From NCBI GenBank assembly GCA_002099365.1, contig MSED01000003.1:2914001-2978000 (forward strand): 64,000 bases of DNA, written 5' to 3'. Positions within the stretch are counted from its first letter, which is position 1. Every line of letters begins with the position of its first letter. The stretch is from Phialophora verrucosa. Taxonomy: Eukaryota > Ascomycota > Eurotiomycetes > Chaetothyriales > Herpotrichiellaceae. Positions 10,890 through 22,471 of the stretch are shown here, piece after piece. The position numbers and the translations under genes were made by a program. The notes below the pieces were generated by a model. That model saw nothing but the letters and a program-made list of their open reading frames with translations, did not search any database and had not been told where the DNA came from.

Positions 10890-11759
10890 TCAGCCGGTCC
10901 CTTGGTTCTTCTGGGCCTCCGCAACCCGCGCAACCTCGTCCGCAAACCCCCTCAAATCCTGAAATCTCCAAGCATATCCCACCAATTCCTTCTCCAGCGC
11001 CATCTTACTCTCGGCCTCCTTCCCCCACCGCGGTCCATCCCCAATTAACCACACAGAACTCAACCCCAGTCGCTTCGCTGACGCTTGATCGTGTCCCAGA
11101 CTCTGCGCCACGTGGAGGATTTCTTCCTTCTTAACACCCTGCTCGACGCAATATTTGACCAGAGTCTCGAGTTTGGCATCGTCGGCTCGAGAAACGTCGT
11201 CCCCAAAGTCCTCGGCCGTGAACACTTTCCACCACTCCACCTCACCGAGCCGGCCCTCAGCAGACGAGGCAGTGATCTCCCAGGCATACCGGTCGATGTT
11301 GGACAACGCCACGAGTTTAAAATACTTACCCAACGTCTTCAGGGCGTCCAGCGTGCCGGGAAACGTCGGCCAACTCGCAATCACGGCCTGGCTTCCGAAA
11401 CGTCGGGCCTCGTCCTCTGAGGTTTCGACATTGATTTCTTTCGCGACGCGCCTCCATATCTCCTGCAGGATCTGGTCGAAGCGTTTAACCGGCTTCTCCA
11501 GCTTGATGGCGTCTTCCTGACGTTGGAACAGTTTCAGGAATTCAATGGATCCTTTCGTTGCCGAGTTCGGGATGGTGCTTGACAACGGCTCAGAGTTGAG
11601 GAATGGTGATGATGGTGGCAGTCGGGAGAGAAGGGGTTCAAGAGCGTCTAGTATGTGAGCTTTGTATTCAATCAGACTGCCGTAGACGTCGAAGGACAGG
11701 ACTTGGTACTGCAAGAGTGCGAGAGGGGGGTTGGTGGGCTTTGGCATCGGAAGCGCCAT
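10890..11759 (-). CDS. HAD-superfamily hydrolase, haloacid dehalogenase type
   Basis: An intronless 289-aa protein. The HAD motifs are in order: motif I VLSFDVYGSLIEY (nucleophile Asp near residue 23), motif II VALSNIDRY near residue 160, and motif IV region SLGHDQASAKRLGLSSVWLI near residue 225. The DVYGSL form of motif I is typical of the type II (L-2-haloacid dehalogenase) branch, common in fungi, usually cytosolic and of unknown natural substrate. The helical cap between motifs I and II has family length. The start is placed at the ATG at 11759, the first one in frame. It could equally act on a phosphorylated metabolite, so a dehalogenase reaction should not be assumed. Confidence 0.87.
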   Translation of the reverse strand: MALPMPKPTNPPLALLQYQVLSFDVYGSLIEYKAHILDALEPLLSRLPPSSPFLNSEPLSSTIPNSATKGSIEFLKLFQRQEDAIKLEKPVKRFDQILQEIWRRVAKEINVETSEDEARRFGSQAVIASWPTFPGTLDALKTLGKYFKLVALSNIDRYAWEITASSAEGRLGEVEWWKVFTAEDFGDDVSRADDAKLETLVKYCVEQGVKKEEILHVAQSLGHDQASAKRLGLSSVWLIGDGPRWGKEAESKMALEKELVGYAWRFQDLRGFADEVARVAEAQKNQGTG

Positions 11760-12213
11760 GGCAGCGCCTGGGTTTTCCAACAACTTGCAACACCCTTACG
11801 CAGTAACGTCAATATCGTTCGAACGATGCTCTCTACTTGCTACTCAGACAATGATTTATACCGTCCTCCGAATGGGATGAAGTTGCCAGTCCGTTCGAAT
11901 GACGCACTTGTTGGTTCAAAAGACGGATCTGACAAGGACGCTCTCGACGCTATTAGGTAAGCGCAGGCTCACACGTGACTTTTGTACTGCCACGTGATTG
12001 CTTCCCGCATACTGCTGTATCACTCACTCTCACCATTGTCTCTGATTTATTCTCATTGCACACACTTCCTCTCGTTGCTGACTAGGCCCCATAGGAGCAC
12101 ATACATAACCACGTAACTCTCGGCTCGTGCTTTCATTTCTCATCACACTCGCATTTCCTCCACAGACATAACAGGAACACGCCCCCTCACCATTCTCGTC
12201 TTTACTGAAACAG
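11760..12213. promoter_or_regulatory. Intergenic: HAD gene promoter and GYF gene 3' flank
   Basis: 454 bp with CACGTGA at about 11972 and again at about 11992, two E-box-like CACGTG sites 20 bp apart. No gene seen. Confidence 0.35.
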
Positions 12214-15200
12214 TCACCGCTTGCCCTTCTTCTTCGTCGGCACCACCTTGAACTGAGCACTGCCGTCCTCCTTCGCGGCGTTGACATTGGCTGGCCCCTT
12301 CTTGGCCACTTCAGACCAGCCACCTCCCCCAGCACCTGCTCCCTTCGCATCTGCGCCAGCTCCGATGCCCATCATGGGTTGGGCGCCAGCCGCAGACTCA
12401 ACGACACCCTTATCCGCGAGTTTTCGACGACGGACAAACTCTTCAGCAAAGCGGCGGCCATCAAGGATCTGTGAACTCGCATAGACACTATCTGATATGA
12501 TTTCGACCTCAGGTGGGAGCTGGAGTAAGTCTTGCACGAAATTGTCGACTGCCACCGTGTCAGCATATAACATAGTCAGTAGTCAAGAGTCGGACTCACG
12601 ATTGATCCCGGCATTCAGCCCCTTCCCGAGCGACCCTTTGATCCACTTCGTAAATTCTTCATTGGCTTTGCTCTGATTTGGCAGGGTGGTACTTCTGGAC
12701 GCCTGTACTGCGGGTCGAGTCTTTGGCGTGTTACTCGTGGAGACCGCACGTGACACAGGCTGGGGTGTTGCGACAACGGCGGGAGGAGCTTTGGCCTTAC
12801 CACCAGACCCCACCGTGGTCCACGCACCTCCAGGTGCAGGTGGCACAGCCGCAGCTGCTTTGCTGGCCAGTTCCGCGTATCTCTTGCCCACGGCAGCTGC
12901 AGCAGAGGCGGCAGCATTCTGCGCATTAGACACGACCTGAGCCGCTGCGGCGCGCTGCTTGCGACTTTCTTCCTCTTTCTGGATCTGTGCAAGCGACTTT
13001 TTAGGTGCCGCATTCGCTCCGGCTCCCACTTTCGCAGGCGTCGGCTTAGTCCAGACGGATGCCGTTTGAGAGCCAGGAGTTACAGGAGAAGCTGCACTTC
13101 CCCAGGTTGACGTTGATGGCAGGCCTGGTGCAGGAGCCGGAGCTTGACTCTGAGCCAGAGCCAGTCTTTCCTGCTCCGCCTGGGCACGTCTTGCGACTTC
13201 CTCTTGGACGGCCGCGCTCTTGGCTTCGGCTTCTTGAATCTCTTTCAGAGATGGGCCTTTTGGATGTTCAACGGTCCGTTCGGCCCATGGAGCGACGGAC
13301 GCAACAGGAGTTTCGATGGGTGTTTGAGTAGCCGACCTCGACTCGGCGGCTAGAGCGTCAGCGACGTGTTGTCGGTTTCGCTGCGCTGCCGGGGCAGGCA
13401 ATGGCGAGATTGAGACAGGTGGATGTTCATTCGGGGTGTCTTTCTTGGCCCATTCGCTTTCCTCAGCCGCCGCCTGTTGACTAGCGGCAGCAATCTGTAC
13501 TTGTTGAGCTAAAGAAAGTGATTCAGGTTCTGGCTTAGCAATAACGGGTGGATGTCCGATAGGTGCAGGAAGTTTGGCCGGCGCCATTGTCGTAGCTTGC
13601 TCATTAGACAGACGCGGTGCACCGATGGGTTGCTGTCGAGGCTCTTCAGGGCCGAGACGACCAGCCGGGATGTCTGCTTGTCCACGCAGAGTGTGGAACT
13701 CCTCCAGCCGCTCGTTGCGACCCTGTGGGCCTAAAAAAGCCTCTTGATGTCCTCGCATGTCGGCTTGCTGCTGTTGTTGCTGGAGTCGAGCCCTATCTTG
13801 AAGCATGGTATTGACTTGCTGGGAAGAAGGGCCCGCCTCTGGCGGGGGTGGACCTAAAGGGGCACCCGCGAAAGGGAGACCCGCACGTTGACTGAAACTT
13901 AGGCGGTCCATCATATTCTGTATGTCGTCGTCGCGACCAAAAGCTGGTACCCCGGCAGGGCCCGCGTGTTGGCTGAAGGGCGCCGGTGGTTGCTGTTGGG
14001 GTTGCATCATCGGTTGGATTGGTGATGGTTGGTAACCCGTAGGTGAGGTGATGCTGCCGAAGCTGGGCTGACTCTGAAGAGAGTGGGCGCTTGAGTGGTG
14101 CTGCAAGGAATGCATGCCATTCTGCATCTGCATCTTCATCGCCATTTGCTGCTGCGCAAGGTGTTCTTTCTGTCTCGCCATCAGGTACTGCTCTTCCTGT
14201 TTGCGTCGTTCTAGCGCATTCTGCTGTTCGGCTGTCAAAGTAGTGCCAAAACTTGGAAAACTATTCGCGAACGGAGGCTGAGTCGTGCCGCTGGTCGGGG
14301 GGACGGCCGGGTTCGCCCACGTGTTCCCTGGACCCGAGTTTGGCGGACCATGTGGTACACCGATTTGAGGCACCAGGAAGGGCTCGCGAGAGTTTCCAAT
14401 GCGTCGCACAAGCTGAGCAAGAGGCTCGAATTCGGTGTCTTCAAGCTTCTTTACCTGCAATTCGGCGGTAAAGAACCCCGCTTTGAACCAGTCGTGCATC
14501 TCAAGACCTGACCATGGCCCTTGAGTGTTCCCTTGAGGATCCCGATAGATCCAACGCATACGGTCCGGCATAACCATCTGTCGTTGCTGAGCCGCCGGCA
14601 ACTGATTCGAGGAGCTGCTACCACTCGATTGGCTGAGGCCATGGCCGGATTGGTAGTTATCCGATCCGCCTGCTCTCGGTCCTGCGGTTTGTGGACCGGC
14701 ACCAGAGATGGCAACCGAGCTGGTTGGCGGCCCTGACCCTGGTAGACCGTACTGCGGATTTCCCGGCTCCTCCACGCTCCTCATCGACGGAGAGTCTTCG
14801 AAAACGCCGGATCCACGAGCGAAGTCGTCTTGTCTGCGAGACGCAACATCAAAAGGATCGCGGATAGGATGTTGCTGAGCACTCTCGGGGCGAGAGTCAT
14901 AAGACCGCGACTCGTTTCTGCTATCCCCACGGACATGTTCTTGCATGGCGGCAGGTAACATAGCTCCAAGTCGACTTGCGCGACCGGCGGAGCCAAAGCC
15001 ACCGAAACCGCCTCCTAGACCACCGGGAGACTGTAACTCGGACAAAGGGCTGAATACCGAATCACCAAATGCAGACGTGGTGCCACGGTCCATGGCGGGT
15101 TTTCCAGATCCGATGCCGGCCGCAGACCACATCGGATTGCCCCCAAGGCCACCAAAACCTGGAAGACCGCCAAAGCCACTGACACTGCGAAGACCGCTCG

Positions 15201-16986
15201 CCGAATGTCTCCCTTCATCAATGCTGGGATACATATTGCGACGTGGTGCGGCGCCACCAAAATGGGGAAGACCCGAGGCCTGAGATGCCGAATCATTTGT
15301 ATCTTGCTCGTCCTCGATACGGCCGTGGGGGCTTTGATATGGGTTCGTGTTGGTCGGGCTCATCGGTTCATGAGGATTCTGTGATCGTCCGTATGGTGTT
15401 TGCTGATACGGTTCATCATGGCCAAAATCGCGCGTCCCGATGGCTTGATGGGGGCCAAACGCAGCCATACCCATCTGCTCAATGCCGGGAGCGGCTGGGC
15501 CGGGATCTTGAGAGCCGCCGAGAGCTGCACTTCCTGTGCGCATTGGGTCATCCTCGTACGGGTTAGTCTCACTACGACCTGGGCGTGTTTTCAGCTCGTC
15601 GCGCAACCTGGCGTGCCTTGGATCGAGTTCCTCTTCAGGGAGGTTTTCAAGGCCACCAAACAAACCTTTGTCTTTGGCGAGCTGAGAGACATCTTCCGAG
15701 CTTGCCTTGGACTGGAGAATGTCTTTGAATCGACTGGAACCACGAGCACTGCCGAAACCTGGTCTCTTGTCGCTCGACTCGGACGGCGGCGCTGTAGCCC
15801 CGATGGCGAAGCTGCCAAACGTACCCATGGATCCAAAGGCTGATCCCTGCCCACTACCTGACCAGGGCGAGGTAGAAGGTGGGTTTACCCCTGCGCTCAG
15901 AGGACCTGTTCCAGTTCTGCGCAATCCAGGCAGAGGCGGCTGTGGTTCGGGAGTCTCCTCCGAATCTTGATTTTCCTTGCTTGTCGGCGTGGCTTCCTCT
16001 TCCTTGTAGTCCGTTCGACGTCGTAACAGGGCGGGCGGAGGAGTTGCGGTATTGGATTCGGTTCGAAAGAAGGTCTTTCCCTCGACAGGTGAGAGGGGAC
16101 CGTTGCCCATGAATGATTCGCTCGTTTCGCGACGACGAGTGCCAGGTCTTGAAGCTCCGGTGGTGCTACTGTACGTTGATAATGACGCTTTGCGACCGAT
16201 AACCCCTACTCCGGTGGTCTCCTTGGTGATATTCTGTTGCGGTTTGATAGGGGAGTTGACTGAAGACGAGAAGATCTGCTACCAACATCAGCCGGTCCTG
16301 TCCATGCTTCACACATGACTTCAGGAGTATTTCATACCTGTTTTTCCTCCTCGGTCAAGTCTGTCAGGCCGAACGGCACTGGGTTCACCCCGTAATTCCA
16401 GCAAACCTCTGGCCCGGGCGTCTGCTCTTTTCCGTCAACAGCAGCACCTTGGTTCCCTAGCCCGTTTTTGTCGTCGAGGGGATCCCAAGTTCCAGCAAAG
16501 ATATCCTCCAAGTTCCTGTCGAGAGCCGACGTCTCTTTGAGGGTCTGGAAAATGTTCAGGAGCTGGTCCTTGGAATAGCGCGTATCGCCCGAAGGAGGGT
16601 TGCGCGACATGGTCGAGTTCGCGGCGCTGAGATGGGGAGGAATGTACACGCCGCCGTTGTTGGTCGCTGATGCGCTGGCAGTTCCGCTTTCTCGTGTCTG
16701 TGAAGGAGTGGTGGCTAAAGAGGGTCTGCGGAAGGTTTGCGTGGTACCATTCACATTCCTTCGAGACCTGCAAACATAGGGGAATAGTCAACAGAAGTGC
16801 TCCGAGGGGTTAATTTCTTGCAATACGCTGTGAATTTTGTAGTGATTGTGCTTGATTGTGGGCAACGGTCATGCGTTCATTGTCATACCATTCACTTGAG
16901 CCAAGGTTGTCCCTCCTGTTTCCCGAATTCTCTCCGTTGGTGCTCGCAGCAGCAGAGGCAAAGGTAGGTGCAAATGGAGATGGCAT
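12214..16986 (-). CDS. GYF-domain protein (Smy2/GIGYF type)
   Basis: Spliced as complement(12214..12548, 12600..16275, 16338..16767, 16889..16986), giving 1512 aa. Introns of 51, 62 and 121 bp keep phase. Exon 1 codes MPSPFAPTFASAAAS and runs on to SSEW, which splices to SRRNVNG. The GYF domain is at about residues 745-800 (MRWIYRDPQGNTQGPWSGLEM, then DWFKAGFF), the module that binds PPG-phi peptides. A YSKDQLL segment at residues 97-103 fits the YX4L-phi eIF4E-binding consensus. The middle is Gly/Ser/Pro-rich and Gln-rich, with a charged helix (RRKQEEQYLMARQKEHLAQQ) after the GYF domain. The conserved tail (DGRRFAEEFVRRRKLADKG) is in the last exon. Family members act in translational repression and mRNA decay, and in COPII traffic in yeast (Smy2/Syh1). 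The assignment is firm; the precise role is inferred. Confidence 0.92.
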
Positions 16987-17608
16987 TGTGTGAGACTGTG
17001 CGAAGGAGAAAAAGCCCTATTGTGGACCGGGTCCGTTTCTTGATGGATTCGAGCCCGAAATGAGGTATGTGGGCGCGTGAGTTCTCGAGTGTGGGAAAAG
17101 CCCGGATATGGTCGAATGATGGGACGAAGGTTTGCGGATATGGATGGTTTTACAGATGGAAGTAGACGGCTCGTGGCTAGATGGCTGGTTGTCACAGTGG
17201 GTGGAAAATAAATTCTCGTCAAGTTCGTTCAGGTCGGGCGAAGAACTGGAGGAGAGGAAAGACAGAACAGAGTGCACTGACTGACGGTCTCATTTCGGCC
17301 AGTAGCAGCCGCATACCAAACTACTCTACTAGCACCCGCGAGCCTATGAGTTCGTGCCGGGCACCACCAGCTTTAACTGGAAAGGGCTAAAGGCGAGGCA
17401 CCGCACTCGAATCCTCCTGAGATCTTTCCACGATTGTCGGTTTGCCAATGAACCTCCGCGACCCGACTCGATCGCCCCACGCCATACCCCCCGAGACCAA
17501 CGCACAAAGAATTGATGCGGATACTCCGTCTCAAAATTGAGTGATGGAACAGTGCGCCCACGCCGTCCTGTACAGTCCGTGTTGCATCATACCGCCACAA
17601 CCCGTCGC
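16987..17608. promoter_or_regulatory. Intergenic: GYF gene promoter/5' UTR and BVMO 3' flank
   Basis: 622 bp. Minus-strand sequence just upstream of the GYF start is pyrimidine-rich, consistent with a long 5' UTR. Open frames here have no splice or family support. Confidence 0.4.
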
Positions 17609-19442
17609 TCAGCCGAATCGCAATCTACCCGCCTGCCGTTGTCGAAGAAGAGCGGCGATGCCCACGGCCGCGAAGCTCAGGGCCGCCAGGCCCATTGACT
17701 GGTAGCTTACCTGCGACTCTTCCACAACGCGCCCAATGTACGTGGGCTTTTGCTTGGCTAGCTTTTCTGCTCTACTTCCGGAGAGGTCATAGTCCGACCA
17801 GTCCACACTACTCAGGAGCTGTCGCGCCAGTCAGCATCACCATCATCTCGAGGTCAATACTTGATCGGGACTCACCTTTTGATAGTCCACCACCGTGCGG
17901 CTCCAGTTATTGGTGATCTTGCCGCTTTCCTTGACTTTGTACCAGCTGTTGCAATTTGGATCCGCGAAACTGCTTCTCTCCAGCTCTGCTTGGATTTCCT
18001 CGTTGTACTCACGGATCCTCTTGGCATTGGGTTGAATTACCAGGCTGCCGCCGTTCCGTCGGGCTTCAATGACTTCTTTGATAAGAGCGTTGATGTATTT
18101 GCTCTGCGCCTCGATCATCAGAATAATGCTGTTGTGGCCAAGATTCGTATTCGGTCCATAGAGCATGCTGAAGTTTGGCAAGCTCTCGACGGTGACACCG
18201 TAAAGTGCCTGCCCGCCTTCTTTCCAAATGCTTGATAGAGTCCGCCCTCCACTGCCAGTGATGTCGATAGGGTGCATAAATTCCACAGTGCGAAACCCCG
18301 TGGCCAGCACAATGAGATCGTATTCCTCCTCTTTACCATCAGTCACAATACCGTTGGCGGTGATCTTGTCGATTTTGCCGGTTTCCAACTTGACATTGTC
18401 CCGGAGGAACACTGGGAAGTAGTCGTCGCTGATAATGACACGCTTGCATCCAATGGAGTAGTTGGGCTGCAGCTTCTCCCACAAATCAGGTCGATTGGGG
18501 AGTTGTGCGTGCATATGATCTTTGCTGATTTGTTCCATACCCTGTGCGGTCGCTGATGCGTTGTCGAAGACGGCGGCGTGGAAGCTTTCTCGGTAATCCA
18601 TCATGTCGGCACGTTTCCGGTGTCGGATCAACGGCACGTACTTGTACAGGTTCCTTTTCCAAGGAGGAATGTTAGAGTCAAGACGGGGAATGACCCAGTT
18701 TGGCGTCCGCTGGTGGATGGTGAGGTGGCTGACTTCTTTCACAATTTCAGGAATGATTTGCGCAGCTGTCGCTCCATTCCCAATGATTGCGACTTTCTTG
18801 CCTCGTATGTCGTAGCTCCAGTCCCAACGAGCACTGTGCATAATCTTTCCTCGAAACTCATCCACGCCCGGAATATCAGGCATCTTTGGCACATTCAATT
18901 GGCCAACAGCGGAGACCAGGTAGTCCGAAGTGATTGTGTATGTGCTTCCGAATTCCGCATCTTTGGCGCCTTGCACAGAAACCGTGGTCTTCCACTTCTT
19001 GTCCGCGTCGTCCCACTTCGCAGAATCAACAGCGGTGTTGAAGCGAACGTAGCGGTATAGCTCGTATTTCTGTGCCACTCCCATAAGGTACTGCAGGATC
19101 TCCTCTTGTCCAGGATACTCTCTCGTCCAATCCGGATTCTGCTCGAAGGAGTAACTGTACAGGTGTGACCACACTGATGCGCGAATGTTATTGACTCTGT
19201 GCCAAAATGTCTACCGAACAGATCTTACCATCACAACAGCATCCTGGGTACTTGTTATCGCGCCACGTGCCCCCGAGACCTCCGCTCTTCTCCAGGATGA
19301 TGAAGTTTCTGCAATTGTTCCTCTTGATCAGGTCGATTGCCGTACACATGCCAGAGATTCCGGCGCCAATGATAACCACGGCTGCCTCGGTGTGATCCTT
19401 GTTTCCCACAGGCACCTGAGGCCACGGCATATCGCCTCCCAT
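17609..19442 (-). CDS. Baeyer-Villiger-type flavin monooxygenase
   Basis: Spliced as complement(17609..17818, 17876..19173, 19229..19442), giving 573 aa. The introns are 55 and 57 bp. It is a class B flavoprotein monooxygenase that inserts oxygen into ketones or heteroatoms using FAD and NADPH. The FAD site is VVIIGAGISGMCTAID near residue 22, followed by GGLGGTWRDNKYPGCCCD, which is restored by splicing. The BVMO fingerprint is FRGKIMHSARWDW (FxGxxxHxxxW-D form). The NADPH Rossmann motif is KVAIIGNGATAAQI, and a DLIVLATGFRT motif follows. A C-terminal hydrophobic segment (SMGLAALSFAAVGIAALL) suggests a tail anchor in the ER or another membrane. There are no biosynthetic neighbours, so it is probably a stand-alone enzyme; the substrate is unknown. 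Confidence 0.92.
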
Positions 19443-20246
19443 CGTGGCTTGTTGGGTGGTGTGAGTTAGTCAAGGAGAAGGCGAGTTCTTGAAGTGTACT
19501 TCAGCAAAGGATGCAAGGCGATTCAATGCGCCAGGGCAGGAAGGATGGCGACCATTTTAAGATAAAATAATAGATCAGTAAATCCACAATCTGCACTTCC
19601 CAGTAGTGGCTTGCACTGCTTGATCCGAGGTAATTGACATGCCCGGGCGAGAGCAACAGAGTGGACATGGGATTGCCGTCACGGGCCAATGGACAGCTCT
19701 GATCCCCTGGAGATGCGGGGAAGTCTAAGGAGCTGTGCGCGCCCAGCGGCCGCCGCCTGTCCCCTCCGCGTCCGCCCTTCATGACTCGACTCAGAAGCTC
19801 ACATTTGGCTGTTCTTCGCAGTAGGGGTCCTGACTCGGTGTTTCTGACACGAGGTTGGAGCGGATGGGCTCGCCATACATTTTGTCGTTCAGCCGACCCG
19901 CGGTGTCAGGTAAAATACTGTTGCGATGCACAAGCTTTGTGGCACACGGTTGAATGTACTCCGTAAGTAGTCTCACCCGACCCAGTCGAAGTGTCAGACC
20001 ATCGAACTCCGCAGGATTTCATAGCGCCGAGTCGGATTCGTCGAAGAGGAAAGCAGGCGCTTTTTAACTTGCTGTACGGAGTATTGGGAGGTCCAATTCC
20101 AGAATAATGATCCGCGAGCACAGATCGTGGCCATCCGTTTTCTTCGTCGTTCGTTCGAGTTGCATGAAGTATGCATCAGGGGAGAGGTCGCCTGACGGGC
20201 CATAGCCAGGGAAGAAATCTGGTTACTAGCAAGTAAAGTGCTCGGA
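19443..20246. promoter_or_regulatory. Intergenic: BVMO promoter and Bos1 region 3' flank
   Basis: 804 bp between two minus-strand genes. A NotI-like GCGGCCGC lies near 19747 in a GC-rich patch. No gene seen. Confidence 0.4.
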
Positions 20247-21031
20247 TTATCTCAAGAAATAGATGACCAGGAAGCAGAAGGAGAAGAAGATGATGGCACC
20301 GCCCCAAAAGATCCATTTGTCCTGCTTGGCTCTACGTTCGACCATGCGGATGGTGTCACCACTGACACCAAGCGTGTTTGCGACGCTGTAGAGCTTGCGC
20401 TGGGTGCCTTTGAGGATGTCGCGCTGGTGTCCCAGATCACCGAGAACTGCCCGACCACGGTCTAGAAACTCGTCCAGCTGCGAGTTGGCGGCATCAAAGA
20501 AATTCTGTTCCCGGAGAGCATGTTCTTCGCGAGTGTAGTTGCTGGATCCGGCTCCGAATGACAAGCCATCCTGGGTGTTGCGATGCGCAGGCCCAAATGC
20601 ACTTTGAGTCGAGGAGACATGAGCATACGGGTTTTCAGGGGTGGCCGCATGATGAGGCCGTCTCCCCAGCAGTTCGTTCCTGTTGTTGGCTGCGACAGCA
20701 CCGTCGCGCTCTTTCTTGAGTTGATCGAATTGTGTACGGTATGAAGCTAGATCAGCCCGGAAGTTCTTCAGTCGCTCCGCAGCCTTCTCTTTCTTCTCTT
20801 CGTTCAACTCATTTCGTGATAGGTTTTGATAGTCTTCGAGAGTCCTTGATAGACTCGTGAGCGTCGTGGATATCTGTCCTTGCAGAGCAGGAGACGCAGT
20901 AGCCGGTGCCTGTGCGAAAGCTTCAAGGTCTTTTCGAATCGCAGTAGATTGCTTGAGCGCTTGGTTGAAGACCACATTCTACAGTACGTTAGAGAGTCCA
21001 CGGCGCACAGGAACACCTGTCGGCTTACCAT
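20247..21031 (-). CDS. BOS1: Golgi Qb-SNARE Bos1 (membrin)
   Basis: Spliced as complement(20247..20978, 21029..21031), giving 244 aa. The only intron (50 bp) follows the ATG directly, so exon 1 contributes just the initiator Met. The mature N-terminus is then MNVVFNQALKQS, which fits the family pattern MNxLxNxAxKQ. The N-terminal half is the helical regulatory domain. The SNARE helix follows (about residues 170-218), with the zero-layer Gln in LKGTQRKL. A single C-terminal TM anchor (WGGAIIFFSFCFLVIYFL) completes a tail-anchored protein. Bos1 acts with Sed5, Bet1 and Sec22 in ER-to-Golgi vesicle fusion. Without the intron the frame has no ATG at its start, which supports the split start. Confidence 0.9.
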
Positions 21032-21706
21032 CTTGCCGATAATTGGGAAACAGGCTGAGAAACAGAAGAGATAAGTATCAGGCGACGAGATGAAACGTTT
21101 GTGTATTTTCAAGGGGTCATGTTGGCCGGTGATGTTTGAAAGTACAGACTGTCCTTCCAGTTCGCTCTCCTCGGATTGTGCCTGAAAAACAATGGAGTCA
21201 AATCATGGAGGGAATTCCGCCCACGAGTGGCACAAATGCCAACTTTTTACGTCGACCAGACATTTTGCGCAAAGTTGGACGAGACACCTCTAGTTCGGCA
21301 TCAAAAGCAAAATATCATTTTTCAAAGGTGAGGGAGACCATGATTGTGTTGTTGTCATCGACTTCCACGACCCAGACTCTCAGCTGTGTGTTGCTTCGTG
21401 GGTGGCGCCCATCTCGACTTCCACGAGAACCTCCTCTACTTCTCCGAAAGCACAAGGCGACTTCTCAAGCCGAGCTGGAGTGTTACCGGTCTGAATGTGA
21501 GGCAGGAGTCACTGTTAGACGGCGCAGCGACAAACAATTTTCCCTTGTCTTCCCTTCTCATCATCTCTCACGCGCCCTACAGTCTCCATCAACATCCAGA
21601 CTAGCATTTCCCCTTCACAAGTTATCACTCGCTGCCAGCATTGTGCACAAAATACCCTTGCCATCTCTTATCTCTCACGAGGCACATCAAGTCCACAGCT
21701 TCCAAC
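21032..21706. promoter_or_regulatory. Divergent intergenic region
   Basis: 675 bp upstream of Bos1 and of a doubtful plus-strand ORF. It contains pyrimidine-rich runs at 21540-21600. Open frames here show no family resemblance. Confidence 0.35.
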
Positions 21707-22108
21707 ATGGCGTGCAGCAATGCAGAAACAAACCCACAACGAACAAACCCGCCAGCGCCCATAGAGAGCTCGTCAGGACACGAACAAGCGCCGTCCGACG
21801 ATCCCTCGTTCTGCAAATTGCTGCTAATGAATCCTCTACTCCTGTACACCATGATCCTGAACCCGGTACTAGTTCTTCATTCCATCAACGGATTCCTCAG
21901 CCTCCTCTACCCCGACGTCAACCCATATTCAACTTTCGACACCTCCATTCAACCTCATATTGACGTCCATGCTCAGGATGGTTTTTGCAGGTTCTTCACT
22001 GTTGTCATGGTCGCATTGCAATCAGTGTTGTATTCATCGCATGCGCCAAAGGTGACATTTCCCGACTCGACGAGAGAAAATGGCGATGACGGGCACTCCG
22101 ATACTTGA
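21707..22108 (+). CDS. Hypothetical small membrane protein (doubtful)
   Basis: A 133-aa open frame whose ATG sits in a good fungal start context (CCAACATGGCG) after a long CT-rich leader. The first 45 residues are polar. Residues 46-70 are hydrophobic (LLLMNPLLLYTMILNPVLVL), and a second weaker hydrophobic stretch lies near residue 105. No family is recognised. A minus-strand frame overlaps it at 21973-22287, and neither has decisive support. Treat it as a candidate only. Confidence 0.35.
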   Translation: MACSNAETNPQRTNPPAPIESSSGHEQAPSDDPSFCKLLLMNPLLLYTMILNPVLVLHSINGFLSLLYPDVNPYSTFDTSIQPHIDVHAQDGFCRFFTVVMVALQSVLYSSHAPKVTFPDSTRENGDDGHSDT

Positions 22109-22471
22109 GGGACAAGCACCTGCAAGAATACGGCGCTGGTTGTTAGCATTGTTAGATTTGCTGGACTGCTTGCGAGGTCCTGCGATAGAACCTCGATTAC
22201 GGCCAGGAAGGGAAACACTGCATTCAGGAAATCAAAAGGGATATCGTATTCGTGGGAACAAAGAAAACCGGCACCAGAGGCGCGCACGCCCAGAAGCCGC
22301 CCTGTCCGTCAACCGAGTAGAGTGCTCGTACAAATTTACACAATTTCGATCCCAACCACGTCCAATTAGGCCACGCTGTCCGTCATCGTCTATTTGGGAG
22401 GATACTTGTTCTCCAGGAGCCACCTACGCCCGTTAGTTCTGCTTCACAAAAATCAGGGTCGTATATCAAGC
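22109..22471. other. Intergenic
   Basis: 363 bp of 3' flank shared by the doubtful plus-strand ORF and the OM14 gene. Nothing recognisable. Confidence 0.4.

Noticed and set aside
12615..16112. Multiple plus- and minus-strand frames of 60-150 codons
   Set aside because: All lie inside exon 3 of the GYF gene in other frames and have no splice or family support.
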